The position numbers and the translations under genes are program-made. 64,000 bases of DNA, taken from positions 62,001 to 126,000 of the forward strand of contig NZ_JAFCMB010000017.1 of the NCBI RefSeq assembly GCF_018130145.1. Direction: 5' to 3'. Source of the DNA: Bradyrhizobium sp. AUGA SZCCT0176 (GTDB lineage: Bacteria; Pseudomonadota; Alphaproteobacteria; Rhizobiales; Xanthobacteraceae). Positions 1-9,043 of the stretch are shown here, piece after piece (positions within the stretch are counted from its first letter, which is position 1; the number at the start of each line of letters is the position of its first letter). The notes under the pieces are model-generated. The model had not been told where the DNA came from, did not search any database, and saw only the letters and a program-made list of their open reading frames with translations.

Positions 1-2
1 TC

Positions 3-1031
3 GTTCAGCGTAACGTCACGTGTGATAATGACGTCAGCATTCTGGTCGCGCGGATTTACGATCGGCTGCGCACGCCGTTCGATTGCAACGGCCATCGCCT
101 CTCCAGCGACGCCAGCATCGGCGTCGCAGTCGCGCCGCGTCACGGCTCCGATCTGTTTGCGCTGCTGAAGAGCGCTGATCTGGCGATGTATGCGGCGAAG
201 GCGGCGGGCCGCCGGACCTATCGCTTCTTCGAACCGACCATGGAAAAGCAGGCCAACCATCGCCGCGAGCTCGAGAGCGATATGCGCGCGGCGCTGGTCG
301 ATGGCGGATTCGAACTGCACTACCAGCCGCTGGTCGATTTGCGCAACGACGAGGTCAGGGGGTGCGAAGCGCTGCTGCGCTGGCGGCATCCGCTGCGCGG
401 CATGGTTTCGCCCGCCGATTTCATTCCCGTGGCCGAGGAGACCGGCCTGATCGAGGAGATCGGACAGTGGGTGCTGCGGACCGCCTGCGCCGAAGCGACC
501 ACCTGGCCCGCGCATGTGCGCGTCGCCGTCAACGTCTCGCCGGTCCAGTTCCGCTCGCAGTCGCTGTCACTGAAGGTCGCCGCCGTACTCGCCGACACCG
601 GGCTCGATCCGCGCCGGCTGGAGCTTGAGATCACCGAGGCGGTCTTGATCGCGGACGATGACGCCGCGCTTGTGGCGCTAAATCAATTGCGCGCGCTCGG
701 GGTTCACATCGCGCTCGACGATTTCGGAACCGGCTATTCCTCGCTGCAATATCTGCAGCGCTTCCCGTTCGACAAGATCAAGATCGACCGCAGCTTCGTC
801 AAGGAAGTCACCTGCAATTCGAGTTCGGCCTCCATCATCAAGGCGGTGGTGAGCATCGCGGCCGACCGCAACATGATCACGACGGCCGAAGGCGTCGAGA
901 CCTTGCAGCAGCGCGAAACCGTGCAGAATCTGGGCTGCACCCAGATGCAGGGATACCTGTTCAGCGCGGCGCGCCCGGCGCAGGAAATCCGCGCGCTGCT
1001 GGCCGCGTGCCCGGCCGCGGATGCGGCGTAA
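3..1031 (+). CDS. GGDEF-EAL protein (c-di-GMP phosphodiesterase), 5' end missing
   Basis: The reading frame is open from the left edge, so the N-terminus lies outside the window; 342 residues are visible. The first ~75 are the end of a GGDEF domain (ASIGVAVAP and the ADLAMYAAK block). An EAL domain follows with its motifs intact: EALLRWRHP, ELEITEAVL, the DDFGTGYSSL metal loop, the KIDRSFV lysine/aspartate and the AEGVET glutamate, ending with QGYLFSAARP. From the family, this domain hydrolyses cyclic di-GMP to pGpG in the cytoplasm. Whether the GGDEF half is active cannot be seen. It converges with the histidine kinase on the opposite strand, whose end lies 9 bp away. Confidence 0.9.
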   Translation, partial: VQRNVTCDNDVSILVARIYDRLRTPFDCNGHRLSSDASIGVAVAPRHGSDLFALLKSADLAMYAAKAAGRRTYRFFEPTMEKQANHRRELESDMRAALVDGGFELHYQPLVDLRNDEVRGCEALLRWRHPLRGMVSPADFIPVAEETGLIEEIGQWVLRTACAEATTWPAHVRVAVNVSPVQFRSQSLSLKVAAVLADTGLDPRRLELEITEAVLIADDDAALVALNQLRALGVHIALDDFGTGYSSLQYLQRFPFDKIKIDRSFVKEVTCNSSSASIIKAVVSIAADRNMITTAEGVETLQQRETVQNLGCTQMQGYLFSAARPAQEIRALLAACPAADAA

Positions 1032-1040
1032 CGACTGCCG

Positions 1041-3494
1041 CTACAGCCGCGCGTCTGAAATCGCCTTCCGCAGGATGCGCGACAGCGACTCGACCGAATA
1101 GGGTTTCTGGATCAGCTCGAAACCGCGATGGGCGTTTTCCGCCAGTACGTTGCTGTAACCGCTGGTCAGCACCACGGGCAGGCCCGGATAACGTTCGCGA
1201 ATGACGCCGGCGAGCTCGACCCCGTTCATGCCGGGCATGATGACGTCGGAGAATACCAGATCGGCGGCAAACTCGTCCTCCGCCAGGATCGCCAGCGCGG
1301 TGTCGGCATTGTCGGCGCGGCGCACCATGTAGCCGAGGTCCTCCAACAGCTCGGTGGAAAACTGTCCGACATCGTCATTGTCCTCGACCACGAGAACGCG
1401 GTAGCCGCGTCCGCGCGGGCCGGGCTCCTGGCCTGCGGCCGCGGCTTCCGCCGCCTGCGTCGGCATCGCGGCCTGCGGCAGGTAGATGGTGAAGGTCGCG
1501 CCCTGTCCGGGCTCGCTGATAACAGCGATGTCGCCGCCGGATTGTTTGGCAAAGCCGAAGGCCTGGCTGAGGCCGAGCCCGGTTCCCTTGCCGACTTCCT
1601 TGGTGGTGAAGAACGGTTCGAAGATCGCCTCGATGTGCTCGGGGGTGATACCGAGGCCGGTGTCGGTCATGGCGATGGCGACGAAGTCGCCGCTGCGCGC
1701 GCTCTGGGCACGCAGGGCAGGGATGGAATGGGCCTTCCTGACGCTGATCGCGAGCCGGCCTTCGCCCTCCATGGCGTCGCGCGCGTTGACCGCAAGATTG
1801 ATCAGCGCGGTCTCGAACTGCGCGATATCGGCAATCGCGAAGCAGTCGGGCGCGGAAATATCGACCTCGATCCTGATCCTTGGGCCGACTAGCGGACGAA
1901 CCAGCTGGGCGACGGCTTCGACCTGGGCGCCGACATCGAACACCTGGGGCTTGAGCGGCTGCCGGCGGGCGAACGCCAGCAATTGCGCGGTCAGTTTCGA
2001 GGCGCGTTCCACGGTATCGGAAATCGCATCGATGTAACGCCGGCGCCGCTCATCCGGCAGGTCGCGGCGGCGCAGGAAATCGGTGGCCGAGCGGATGATG
2101 GTCAGGAGATTGTTGAAATCGTGCGCGACGCCGCCGGTCAATTGGCCGACCGCTTCCATTTTCTGCGACTGCCGCAGCGCTTCCTCGCCCTTGCGGCGCT
2201 CGGTGATATCGATGGCTTCGGGAACCGCACCGATGACCGCGCCGTGCTGGTCGCGCAAGGGACGCATCGCGAAGTCGAAATAGCGCTCGCCGACCGGCAG
2301 ATGCAGCCGCATCTCGGTCTTCACCTCGTCGCCCCTCATGACCGCGACGAAGGCATTGCGGACGGCGTCGGGCATGCCCTCGGTGGCGCCAAACCACGGC
2401 GTTTCCCAGAACGGCTTGCCGATGACGTCGGCGGCGTCGGCGCGAATGCCGTCCAGCGCCGTCTTGTTGGCGTAGAGCACATCGCCATGTGGATTGAGCA
2501 GCGCCTGGTACTGATGGCTGGTCTCGAAAATCGCGCGCATCTGGGCTTCGTTGGATTCCAGTTGCGCCGTCCGCTCGGTAATCCGCAGTTCCAGGGTTTC
2601 GTTCAGCCTCCGCAGATCGCTTTCGGCCTGCTTGGCGGCGGTGATGTCGTGGGCGACGCCGATGAAGCCGATGTGGGTTCCGGTCGGGTCCCAGCGCGGC
2701 TGGGATTCCGACCTCAGCCAGCGCCATTCGCCGTCGGCGCGCTTGTAGCGGGCCTCCAGCACGAACGGCTTCAGTGAGGCCTCACCGGCGACCGATTCCT
2801 GCAGGATGCGCGGCAGATCGTCCGGATGCAGCACCTTGCGCCAGTCGAACCCGATCGCCTGTTCGAACGGCAACCCGAGGAAATCGACATAGGCCTGGTT
2901 GGCGAAAGAGCGCGTGCGGTCGAGCTTGGTGACCCAGATCGGGACGGGGGCGCTGTCGGCGATCAGGCGGAAGCGCTCCTCGCTTTCGCGCAGCGTTTCC
3001 TGGGCCAGCATTTGACCTGACACGTCGAGATCGGCGCCGACCAGGCGCAGCGCGCGACCGTCGCGGCCGCGCTCGATCTTGGCAACGACACGGATCCATC
3101 TGATGTCGCCGTCATTCGGCCGGATGATGCGGTATTCGGCCGAATAGTCCTGGCTCTCGCTCCGCAGCACGCCGAACAGATGTTTGATCGTCCGCTCGCG
3201 ATCTTCGGGGTGGATGCGGCTGACCCAGTCCCCATAGGTCTCGTTGGCCGCCTCAGGCGGCAGCCCGTGAACGAGGAGGTATTCCGGAGAGCGGTGGTTC
3301 TTGACGCCGTCGCGAAAATCGATTTCGAGGCCGCCGACACCGGCTATTCGCTGGATCCGCGCCAGCTCCGCCTCGCGTTCCTGCAGCGCGCGATGAGCCC
3401 GGTCGCGCTCGCGCGCGATTTCTTCGAGATGTTGACGCAGCCTTTCCGCAGCGGCTGCTTCAGGAAGTGGGTTGGAATGATCAGGAGGAGTCAT
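1041..3494 (-). CDS. PAS-rich hybrid sensor histidine kinase
   Basis: An 817-residue cytoplasmic hybrid kinase without membrane helices. In order: short coiled coil, three PAS domains (roughly residues 40-160, 165-295, 310-430, the last ending in DITERRK), a HisKA dimerisation domain with the phospho-acceptor histidine in GGVAHDFNNLL, a HATPase domain (NARDAM N-box, DTGLGI, GKGTGLGLS) and a C-terminal receiver with its aspartate in FSDVIMPG. It should sense a small ligand or redox cue through PAS and relay phosphate internally; the partner is not evident nearby. The ATG at 3494 is preferred because the PAS alignment begins soon after it; an in-frame TTG lies at 3539. The second hybrid kinase at 12482-14005 has the same core with one PAS domain. 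Confidence 0.88.
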   Translation of the reverse strand: MTPPDHSNPLPEAAAAERLRQHLEEIARERDRAHRALQEREAELARIQRIAGVGGLEIDFRDGVKNHRSPEYLLVHGLPPEAANETYGDWVSRIHPEDRERTIKHLFGVLRSESQDYSAEYRIIRPNDGDIRWIRVVAKIERGRDGRALRLVGADLDVSGQMLAQETLRESEERFRLIADSAPVPIWVTKLDRTRSFANQAYVDFLGLPFEQAIGFDWRKVLHPDDLPRILQESVAGEASLKPFVLEARYKRADGEWRWLRSESQPRWDPTGTHIGFIGVAHDITAAKQAESDLRRLNETLELRITERTAQLESNEAQMRAIFETSHQYQALLNPHGDVLYANKTALDGIRADAADVIGKPFWETPWFGATEGMPDAVRNAFVAVMRGDEVKTEMRLHLPVGERYFDFAMRPLRDQHGAVIGAVPEAIDITERRKGEEALRQSQKMEAVGQLTGGVAHDFNNLLTIIRSATDFLRRRDLPDERRRRYIDAISDTVERASKLTAQLLAFARRQPLKPQVFDVGAQVEAVAQLVRPLVGPRIRIEVDISAPDCFAIADIAQFETALINLAVNARDAMEGEGRLAISVRKAHSIPALRAQSARSGDFVAIAMTDTGLGITPEHIEAIFEPFFTTKEVGKGTGLGLSQAFGFAKQSGGDIAVISEPGQGATFTIYLPQAAMPTQAAEAAAAGQEPGPRGRGYRVLVVEDNDDVGQFSTELLEDLGYMVRRADNADTALAILAEDEFAADLVFSDVIMPGMNGVELAGVIRERYPGLPVVLTSGYSNVLAENAHRGFELIQKPYSVESLSRILRKAISDARL

Positions 3495-3561
3495 ACGCGC
3501 CCGCAAACCTCTTGCGGCACTCTCACACAAGAGGCGCAAGGTTTGCCAGCACCATTTGCTT

Positions 3562-4326
3562 TCATTTGCTCTTGGCGGGGGGCCGGCAATTATAGGCTCT
3601 GCGGAACCCGCCGGCCTGGGCGTCCTCTTCGGAGCAAAACCAACGGTCCGGATTGGTCAGTCCCGGATAGCTGCGGCAGGCCTGCAGATGATAGATGCCG
3701 AGATTGCCGGTGACGCGGGCCCGGACCGCGAACTTGCCTTTGATGCTGCAGCCGGACGGCATCACGAAATCCTCGGGGAATAGGGCCTCGCGAATCTGGC
3801 GGTCGCGGTCGGCGCGGCATGCGGCGCCCAGCAGCGTGCCGTCCTTCTGGCCGCGGCGGAAATCTTGCGGCGCTGCGAAACAGCCTTTCCAAAGTCCCTG
3901 ACGATCGTCCCTGGCGCGGGCCTCGTCGGTCTTGAAACGCCCGGTTGCGGAGGTGTCGATATTCAGGGCGAAGCCCTGGCGGACCAGCAACTGGCTGAGG
4001 CTGGTGGGGTCGCCCTCGATCTTGCACACGCCGAGGCGCCGCTTCTTGAAAGTGGGATCGACGCCGAGATCGTCGCAGCGGACCTGGCGGCCGCCGATCA
4101 GCTTGACCAGTTGATCGCGCGCCTCGATGCCGCAGGTCCAGCTGTCGGCGTGTTCGTCGATGCAGAGCTGATCGAACGCCGGGGCGTCGATCCCGTCGAG
4201 CCGGTAGGTAACGTTTCCCAGTTGAAGCGTGCCGCCATCCCTGACGGTCGCGGTGGCGGCCCAAGTTCGGGACGAAGAAAGTGAGACCAATAACAGCGCA
4301 ACAATCAGTACAACCCGTGACCGCAT
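3562..4326 (-). CDS. Secreted thermonuclease-like (SNase) protein
   Basis: 254 residues. The N-terminus (MRSRVVLIVALLLVSLSSS, cleavage near WAA) is a signal peptide, so the product is exported. A staphylococcal-nuclease fold follows, recognised from YRLDGIDAP, KKRRLGVC and LLVRQGFALN, then a Cys-containing C-terminal domain (CSIKGKF, CRSYPGL, WFCSEEDA, YNCRPP) found in rhizobial SNase-like proteins. The glutamate that normally follows GIDAP is Ala-Phe here, so the usual Arg/Glu/Arg site looks incomplete and nuclease activity is doubtful. The ATG at 4326 puts the signal peptide at the very N-terminus; an in-frame start at 4383 would add 19 residues. Neighbours give no functional hint. Confidence 0.75.
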   Translation of the reverse strand: MRSRVVLIVALLLVSLSSSRTWAATATVRDGGTLQLGNVTYRLDGIDAPAFDQLCIDEHADSWTCGIEARDQLVKLIGGRQVRCDDLGVDPTFKKRRLGVCKIEGDPTSLSQLLVRQGFALNIDTSATGRFKTDEARARDDRQGLWKGCFAAPQDFRRGQKDGTLLGAACRADRDRQIREALFPEDFVMPSGCSIKGKFAVRARVTGNLGIYHLQACRSYPGLTNPDRWFCSEEDAQAGGFRRAYNCRPPAKSK

Positions 4327-4406
4327 GTGTCTCACTTCAATTCTCTTTCGTATCCGCGCGAACCTTCTAGCACATGCCGGCATCCCGGAACCAAGGGCTG
4401 TCAGCG

Positions 4407-4967
4407 TTACGAGGTGTCACCATCCTTCAACGAAGCGATTTCTCTCGCCATATTTGCGCGGGCGCGCTGGTCGTATCGCGTTGCAAAATCGGGGTAGGGG
4501 AAGATGACGGGCCTTGCCATGAAGCGCCGGAGGACGTCGGACCGCCCGGACCGGTAGGCGGCATCCGGGACATGGGCAAATTCCTTGCGGATCGACGAGG
4601 CATAGGCGTCGTACCGGTCTGGTTCAGCCCCCAATATGCTGAGGTCAATCGAAATCAGAATAGCGCCGAGGCGGTCGCCGGGCGTGACGTGGTGGGATTT
4701 TGTGAGGCGGATCAGCCGGCCGACTTGTTCTCGGATATCCGATGAGACGGCTTGCTCGGCAAGCAGGGCGCTCTGTTCTTCATTGTCCGATTTTGTGGGG
4801 TCGTAAACCGCGTCGTGCCACCAGATGGTCTGAACGAGCAGATCACGCTCGGCCGCGGAAAGATTATCGACGGACGACAATAGGTCGAGGCAATCCTCGA
4901 TATGCGCCAGATTGTGATAGTGGCGGCCCGGAGCCGAATAGGCGGCGATCAATGCGTCGTTGGACAT
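4407..4967 (-). CDS. HD-domain metal-dependent phosphohydrolase-like protein (COG4339)
   Basis: 186 residues with the signature of the predicted HD-superfamily hydrolases of COG4339: HYHNLAHIEDCL near the N-terminus, WWHDAVYDP (the HD pair), and the SHH and ISIDLSILGA segments. Metal-dependent phosphohydrolase activity is inferred from the fold; the substrate is unknown. I chose the ATG at 4967, which places the conserved AAYSAPGRHYHN block at the N-terminus as in relatives; a GTG at 5057 would add 30 residues that look unconserved. Neither has a strong ribosome binding site. It converges with no neighbour and is followed on the same strand by the SNase-like gene. Confidence 0.75.
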   Translation of the reverse strand: MSNDALIAAYSAPGRHYHNLAHIEDCLDLLSSVDNLSAAERDLLVQTIWWHDAVYDPTKSDNEEQSALLAEQAVSSDIREQVGRLIRLTKSHHVTPGDRLGAILISIDLSILGAEPDRYDAYASSIRKEFAHVPDAAYRSGRSDVLRRFMARPVIFPYPDFATRYDQRARANMAREIASLKDGDTS

Positions 4968-5120
4968 CCACAAGATGTAATGCAATGCGGATGCGGCGGA
5001 AATGGCCGAGGCCGTGCGGCTCCATCCACAGGCGAGGGGCATCGCGTTATTCGCCACGCATGTTCATTGACTTCACGAGAACAAAATAGGAACATAACGC
5101 TCCGCCGTGAGATCAGCTCC

Positions 5121-5330
5121 ATGCCTTCTTCCTCCCAGCCAGCCACCGAACCGAATGACGAACTGGAAACGGCGGTGGATCAGGCCATTTCGGCCTGCGG
5201 CGGCGATATGCGCGCGACCATCCGTGCGCTGATCGTGGCCAACGAATATCTGGAGACCGAGGTCGGCGAACTGATGAAAGCGGTGTCGCACGCCTATACG
5301 CGCGGCCGGTTTCACAGCTATTCGGGCTGA
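5121..5330 (+). CDS. Small conserved hypothetical protein
   Basis: 69 residues, soluble, acidic N-terminal half, no signal peptide or membrane helix. The body (AVDQAISACGGDMRATIRALIVANEYLETEVGEL) looks helical, and the C-terminal SHAYTRGRFHSYSG resembles small proteins I associate with Bradyrhizobium genomes. Function unknown. The ATG at 5121 is preferred over a much longer extension back to 4902, which is Cys/Gly/Arg-rich and runs antisense to the upstream gene. It lies about 160 bp before pccA. Confidence 0.65.
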   Translation: MPSSSQPATEPNDELETAVDQAISACGGDMRATIRALIVANEYLETEVGELMKAVSHAYTRGRFHSYSG

Positions 5331-5492
5331 CTGGCTCCAGTGGACCGCGGCCTCAAGAAGCCGGCTTGAAACTGGACCGTTGCCTCGGTCGATTTTTGCT
5401 GTACGACGGGTTTGTTAGCCGCGTCCCCGCATGTCACATTGCGGGTGAGGATCCTGCCCCCAGCCTTAAAATAAAGCTCAAGCAAGAAGCAC

Positions 5493-7508
5493 ATGTTCAA
5501 ACGAATTCTGATCGCAAATCGCGGCGAGATCGCCTGCCGGGTCATCAAGACTGCGCGGCGCATGGGGATCGAAACGGTAGCCGTGTATTCCGAGGCCGAC
5601 CGTGATGCGGTCCATGTCGAAATGGCCGATGACGCGGTGCTGATCGGCCCGCCGGCCGCGTCCGAGAGTTACCTTGTGATCGAGAAGATCGTCGAGGCCT
5701 GCCGCAAGACCGGGGCGCAGGCCGTGCATCCCGGCTACGGCTTCCTGTCCGAGCGCGAATCCTTTCCGCGCGCGCTGGCCGAGGCGGGCGTCGTCTTCAT
5801 CGGTCCGAACCCCGGCGCCATCGCCGCGATGGGCGACAAGATCGAATCCAAGAAGGCCGCCGCCAAGGCCAAGGTCTCGACGGTGCCGGGACATCTCGGC
5901 GTCATCGAGGACGAAAAGCATGCGGTGAAGATCGCCGACGAGATCGGCTATCCCGTGATGATCAAGGCGTCCGCCGGCGGTGGCGGCAAGGGCATGCGCA
6001 TCGCGCATTCGAAATCCGAAGTCGCCGAAGGTTTCAATCTGGCCAAGGCCGAGGCCAAATCCTCGTTCGGCGATGACCGCGTCTTTATCGAGAAGTTCAT
6101 CGTCGATCCCCGCCACATCGAAATCCAGGTGCTCGGCGACAAGCATGGCAACGTGATCTATCTCGGCGAGCGCGAATGTTCGATCCAGCGCCGCAACCAG
6201 AAGGTCATCGAGGAGGCGCCGTCGCCGCTGCTCGACGAGACCACCCGCCGCAAGATGGGCGAGCAGGCGGTCTCATTGGCCAAGGCCGTGAATTATGATT
6301 CCGCCGGCACGGTGGAGTTCGTCGCCGGCCAGGACAAGAGCTTCTACTTCCTGGAAATGAATACCCGCCTGCAGGTCGAGCACCCCGTCACCGAACTGAT
6401 CACCGGCATCGATCTGGTCGAGCAGATGATCCGCTCCGCCGCCGGCGAAAAGCTTTCGATCGCGCAGAAAGATGTCACGCTGACCGGCTGGGCGGTGGAA
6501 TCGCGCGTCTATGCCGAAGACCCGTTCCGCAATTTCCTGCCCTCGATCGGCCGGCTGGTGAAATACCGCCCGCCCGCGGAAGCGAGCCATGACGGGATCA
6601 CGGTCCGCAACGACACCGGCGTGCAGGAGGGCGGCGAGATCTCGATCCATTACGATCCGATGATCGCCAAGCTGGTGACGCATGCGCCGTCGCGGGCGGC
6701 CGCGATCGAGGCGCAGTCGGCGGCGCTGGATTCGTTCTATATCGACGGCATCCGACACAACATTCCGTTCCTCTCCGCGCTGATGAGCCATCCGCGCTGG
6801 CGCGAGGGTAATTTGTCCACCGGCTTTATTGCCGAGGAGTTCCCGAAGGGTTTTGCGGCGCGGCCGCCCGAAGGCGAGATCGCGCGCCGGCTGGCGGCGG
6901 TCGGGGCTGCGATCGATCACGTGCTCGGCGAACGCAAGCGGCAGATCTCCGGCCAGTTGAACGGCCGGCTGGTGCAGCGCGAGCGCCGCCGCGCGGTGTG
7001 GCTCGATCGCGCGGAAATCGCGCTCGACGTTGCGCGCGAGGCCGACGGCATCGCGGTGCGCTTCATCGGCGCCGACGATCTGCCGGGCAATCCGCATCAA
7101 CTGGTCTCGAACTGGGCGCCGGGCGTGCCGGTCTGGCAGGGCACCATCGACGGCCATTATGTGGCGATGCAGGTGCGCGCGATCCCGAACGGCATCCGCC
7201 TGGCGCATCAGGGCTTTGAAGTCCCGGTCAACGTCTTCACCGAGAGCGAAGCGGCGGCCGCCCGGCTGATGCCGGTGACGTCGGCGGCCGATACCGGCAA
7301 GAAGCTGCTGTGCCCGATGCCCGGTCTCGTGGTGTCGATCGCGGTTGCCGAAGGGCAGGAGGTCAAGGCCGGCGAAACGCTGGCCGTGGTCGAGGCGATG
7401 AAGATGCAGAACGTGCTGCGCGCCGAACGCGACGGCACCGTGAAGAAGATTCACGCCGCCGCCGGCGCCACGCTCGCGGTGGACGCGCTGATTTTGGAGT
7501 TTGCTTGA
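5493..7508 (+). CDS. pccA: Propionyl-CoA carboxylase, biotin-containing alpha subunit
   Basis: 671 residues, the usual length for the fused biotin carboxylase/biotin carrier subunit. It opens with MFKRILIANRGEIACRVIKT, has the glycine-rich ATP-grasp loop SAGGGGKGMR, the carboxylase EMNTRLQVEHPVTE block, a linker/BT domain, and a C-terminal biotinyl domain with VEAMKMQN, placing the biotinylated lysine at K637. It carboxylates biotin with ATP and bicarbonate; the beta subunit that transfers CO2 to propionyl-CoA is not in the window. The acetyl-, propionyl- and methylcrotonyl-CoA members are close; PCC is chosen from the overall sequence and the typical rhizobial annotation. Propionyl-CoA synthetase is encoded at 43.6 kb. 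Confidence 0.88.
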   Translation: MFKRILIANRGEIACRVIKTARRMGIETVAVYSEADRDAVHVEMADDAVLIGPPAASESYLVIEKIVEACRKTGAQAVHPGYGFLSERESFPRALAEAGVVFIGPNPGAIAAMGDKIESKKAAAKAKVSTVPGHLGVIEDEKHAVKIADEIGYPVMIKASAGGGGKGMRIAHSKSEVAEGFNLAKAEAKSSFGDDRVFIEKFIVDPRHIEIQVLGDKHGNVIYLGERECSIQRRNQKVIEEAPSPLLDETTRRKMGEQAVSLAKAVNYDSAGTVEFVAGQDKSFYFLEMNTRLQVEHPVTELITGIDLVEQMIRSAAGEKLSIAQKDVTLTGWAVESRVYAEDPFRNFLPSIGRLVKYRPPAEASHDGITVRNDTGVQEGGEISIHYDPMIAKLVTHAPSRAAAIEAQSAALDSFYIDGIRHNIPFLSALMSHPRWREGNLSTGFIAEEFPKGFAARPPEGEIARRLAAVGAAIDHVLGERKRQISGQLNGRLVQRERRRAVWLDRAEIALDVAREADGIAVRFIGADDLPGNPHQLVSNWAPGVPVWQGTIDGHYVAMQVRAIPNGIRLAHQGFEVPVNVFTESEAAAARLMPVTSAADTGKKLLCPMPGLVVSIAVAEGQEVKAGETLAVVEAMKMQNVLRAERDGTVKKIHAAAGATLAVDALILEFA

Positions 7509-7509
7509 G

Positions 7510-7614
7510 CCGTCATTCCGGGATGGTCCGAAGGACCAGACCCGGAATCTCGAGATTCTCAGATGTGCAATTGCACATCCTAGTTCGATGCTGCGCATCG
7601 TCCCGGAATGACGG
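7510..7614. repeat. Mosaic palindromic repeat, family A, copy 1
   Basis: The outer arms CCGTCATTCCGGGA and TCCCGGAATGACGG are perfect inverted repeats. Inside are smaller hairpins: GGTCC-GAA-GGACC, GAATCTCGAGATTC, TGTGCAATTGCACA and CGATGCTGCGCATCG. A second copy lies at 45544-45650 with changed bases but the same pairing. It fills the space between pccA and the next gene and supplies a spurious ATG at 7608. Confidence 0.9.
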
Positions 7615-7631
7615 AAAGTAAGGAGCAGTCG

Positions 7632-8510
7632 ATGGCTTTCCAACAACGCCGCGCCGCATTGCGCGCCATCCTCAACGGATCGACCTGCATCCGCCCGGGT
7701 TCGGTTTACGATCCGGTTTCCGTCCGCATCGCCGAAGACCTGGGCTTTGAACTTGGCATGTTCGGCGGCTCGGTGGCCTCGCTGGCGGTGCTCGGCGATC
7801 CCGACATCACGCTGATCACGCTCACCGAGCTCGCCGAGCAGATGCGCCGGATGTCGCGCGCCGCTGCGTTGCCGGTGCTGGTCGACGCCGACCATGGTTA
7901 CGGCAACGCGCTCAATGTCCGGCGGACCGTGCAGGAACTGGAGACCGCGGGTGCTGCGGGCCTCACCATCGAGGACACGCTGCTGCCGCAGGCCTTCGGC
8001 GTCTCGGAGCCGCAACTGATCCCGCTCGAGGAGGGCGTCGGCAAGATGAAGGCGGCGCTGGACGGGCGCAGCGATCCCGCGCTGGTCATCATGGGCCGCA
8101 CCGGAACGCGCGGCGGCGGCCCGTCTGCGGCGAGCTTCGAGGAATGCCTGGTCCGCGCCAAGGCCTACAACGCCACCGGCGTCGATGCGCTGTTCTTCAC
8201 CGGGCTGACGACGCGCCGGGAAGTCGAGGCGATTGCAGCGGTGACGACGCTACCGATCGTGCTCGGCAACACCCAGGGCGAACTCGATGATCCGGCCTTT
8301 CTCAGTAGTCAGCGGGTGAAGATTGCGCTGCAGGGACACACGCCTTTCGCCGCCGCCACGCAGGCCGTCTACGAAACGCTGAAAGCACTGCGCGAGGGCA
8401 CCTCGCCGAAGAACCTCAAAGGCCTCGCATCAACTGAGTTGACCGGCCGGGCCATGCGCGAAGCCGATGTGAAGGCGCGCAGCGCCGAATTTCTCGGGCT
8501 GAAGAAATAG
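7632..8510 (+). CDS. Oxaloacetate decarboxylase-like enzyme, PEP mutase/isocitrate lyase superfamily
   Basis: 292 residues. The signature of the superfamily is clear: PGSVYDPVSVRIAEDLGFE, GGSVASLAVLGDPD, VDADHGYGNALNV (metal-binding Asp pair) and TIEDTLLPQAFG. These segments match the Pseudomonas PA4872-type oxaloacetate decarboxylase better than isocitrate lyase or methylisocitrate lyase, which carry a KKCGH loop absent here. The expected reaction is Mg-dependent conversion of oxaloacetate to pyruvate and CO2. The start at 7632 is supported by AAGGAG nine bases upstream; an earlier in-frame ATG at 7608 falls inside the palindromic repeat. The stop is directly followed by the acylphosphatase start, so the two are probably co-transcribed. 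Confidence 0.8.
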   Translation: MAFQQRRAALRAILNGSTCIRPGSVYDPVSVRIAEDLGFELGMFGGSVASLAVLGDPDITLITLTELAEQMRRMSRAAALPVLVDADHGYGNALNVRRTVQELETAGAAGLTIEDTLLPQAFGVSEPQLIPLEEGVGKMKAALDGRSDPALVIMGRTGTRGGGPSAASFEECLVRAKAYNATGVDALFFTGLTTRREVEAIAAVTTLPIVLGNTQGELDDPAFLSSQRVKIALQGHTPFAAATQAVYETLKALREGTSPKNLKGLASTELTGRAMREADVKARSAEFLGLKK

Positions 8511-8810
8511 ATGAGCGGCGCGATCCGCCACGTCACCGTTCGGGGCCGGGTACAAGGCGTCGGCTACCGTGCCTGGGTCGCGGACGAGGCGATGACACGT
8601 GATGTCGAGGGCTGGGTACGCAATCGCAGGGACGGCAGCGTCGAGGCGCTGTTCGCAGGGCCTGCGGACGTCGTCGCCGACATGATCGCAGCGTGCCGGC
8701 GCGGGCCGTCGATGGCGCGGGTCGACGCGGTAAGGGAAGAGGACGCTCATCCCGACGCGCTGAAGCTGCTGCGGCCGGGGGAGCGGTTTTCGGTGTTGCC
8801 GACGATCTGA
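8511..8810 (+). CDS. acyP: Acylphosphatase
   Basis: 99 residues, the normal size. The signature [14 protein letters not shown] and the [13 protein letters not shown] segment are intact, giving the catalytic arginine (R20) and asparagine (N38). It hydrolyses acyl phosphates such as carbamoyl or succinoyl phosphate in the cytoplasm. The ATG abuts the stop codon of the oxaloacetate decarboxylase-like gene, so translation is likely coupled. Confidence 0.93.
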   Translation: MSGAIRHVTVRGRVQGVGYRAWVADEAMTRDVEGWVRNRRDGSVEALFAGPADVVADMIAACRRGPSMARVDAVREEDAHPDALKLLRPGERFSVLPTI

Positions 8811-8875
8811 CATTGGCGCGGATCAAGTTCGTTGCCATAGTCGCCACTGGCCGAAACCCGCCAACGAGGTGATCC

Positions 8876-9016
8876 ATGAAGCCGCCAACAACTGAACGCG
8901 ATTGCAGGCGTATCCATCATTCGCCGATGTTCTGGGTCGGCCTCGTGTTGTGCCTCGCCGCGATCGCGATCTATCTGTGGTCGGATGATCTGTCGTGGCG
9001 GCCGGGCCCGCGATAG
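8876..9016 (+). CDS. Small single-pass membrane protein
   Basis: 46 residues: a basic cytoplasmic-looking head (RDCRRIHHSP), one membrane helix (MFWVGLVLCLAAIAIYLW) and a short tail (SDDLSWRPGPR). GAGGTGATCC just before the ATG is a reasonable ribosome binding site. I associate very similar small proteins with RRIHHSPMFW and SDDLSWRP motifs with Bradyrhizobium genomes; function unknown. Confidence 0.7.
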   Translation: MKPPTTERDCRRIHHSPMFWVGLVLCLAAIAIYLWSDDLSWRPGPR

Positions 9017-9043
9017 CGAGGGGGAGTCCGGCCAAGCCCGGCT

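Noticed and set aside
7608-7631. Earlier start of the oxaloacetate decarboxylase-like gene
   Set aside because: The ATG belongs to the right arm of the palindromic repeat; the ATG at 7632 has a proper ribosome binding site.
6273-8015. 580-residue minus-strand frame
   Set aside because: Antisense to pccA and to the oxaloacetate decarboxylase-like gene and crossing the family A repeat; typical of long open antisense frames in GC-rich DNA.
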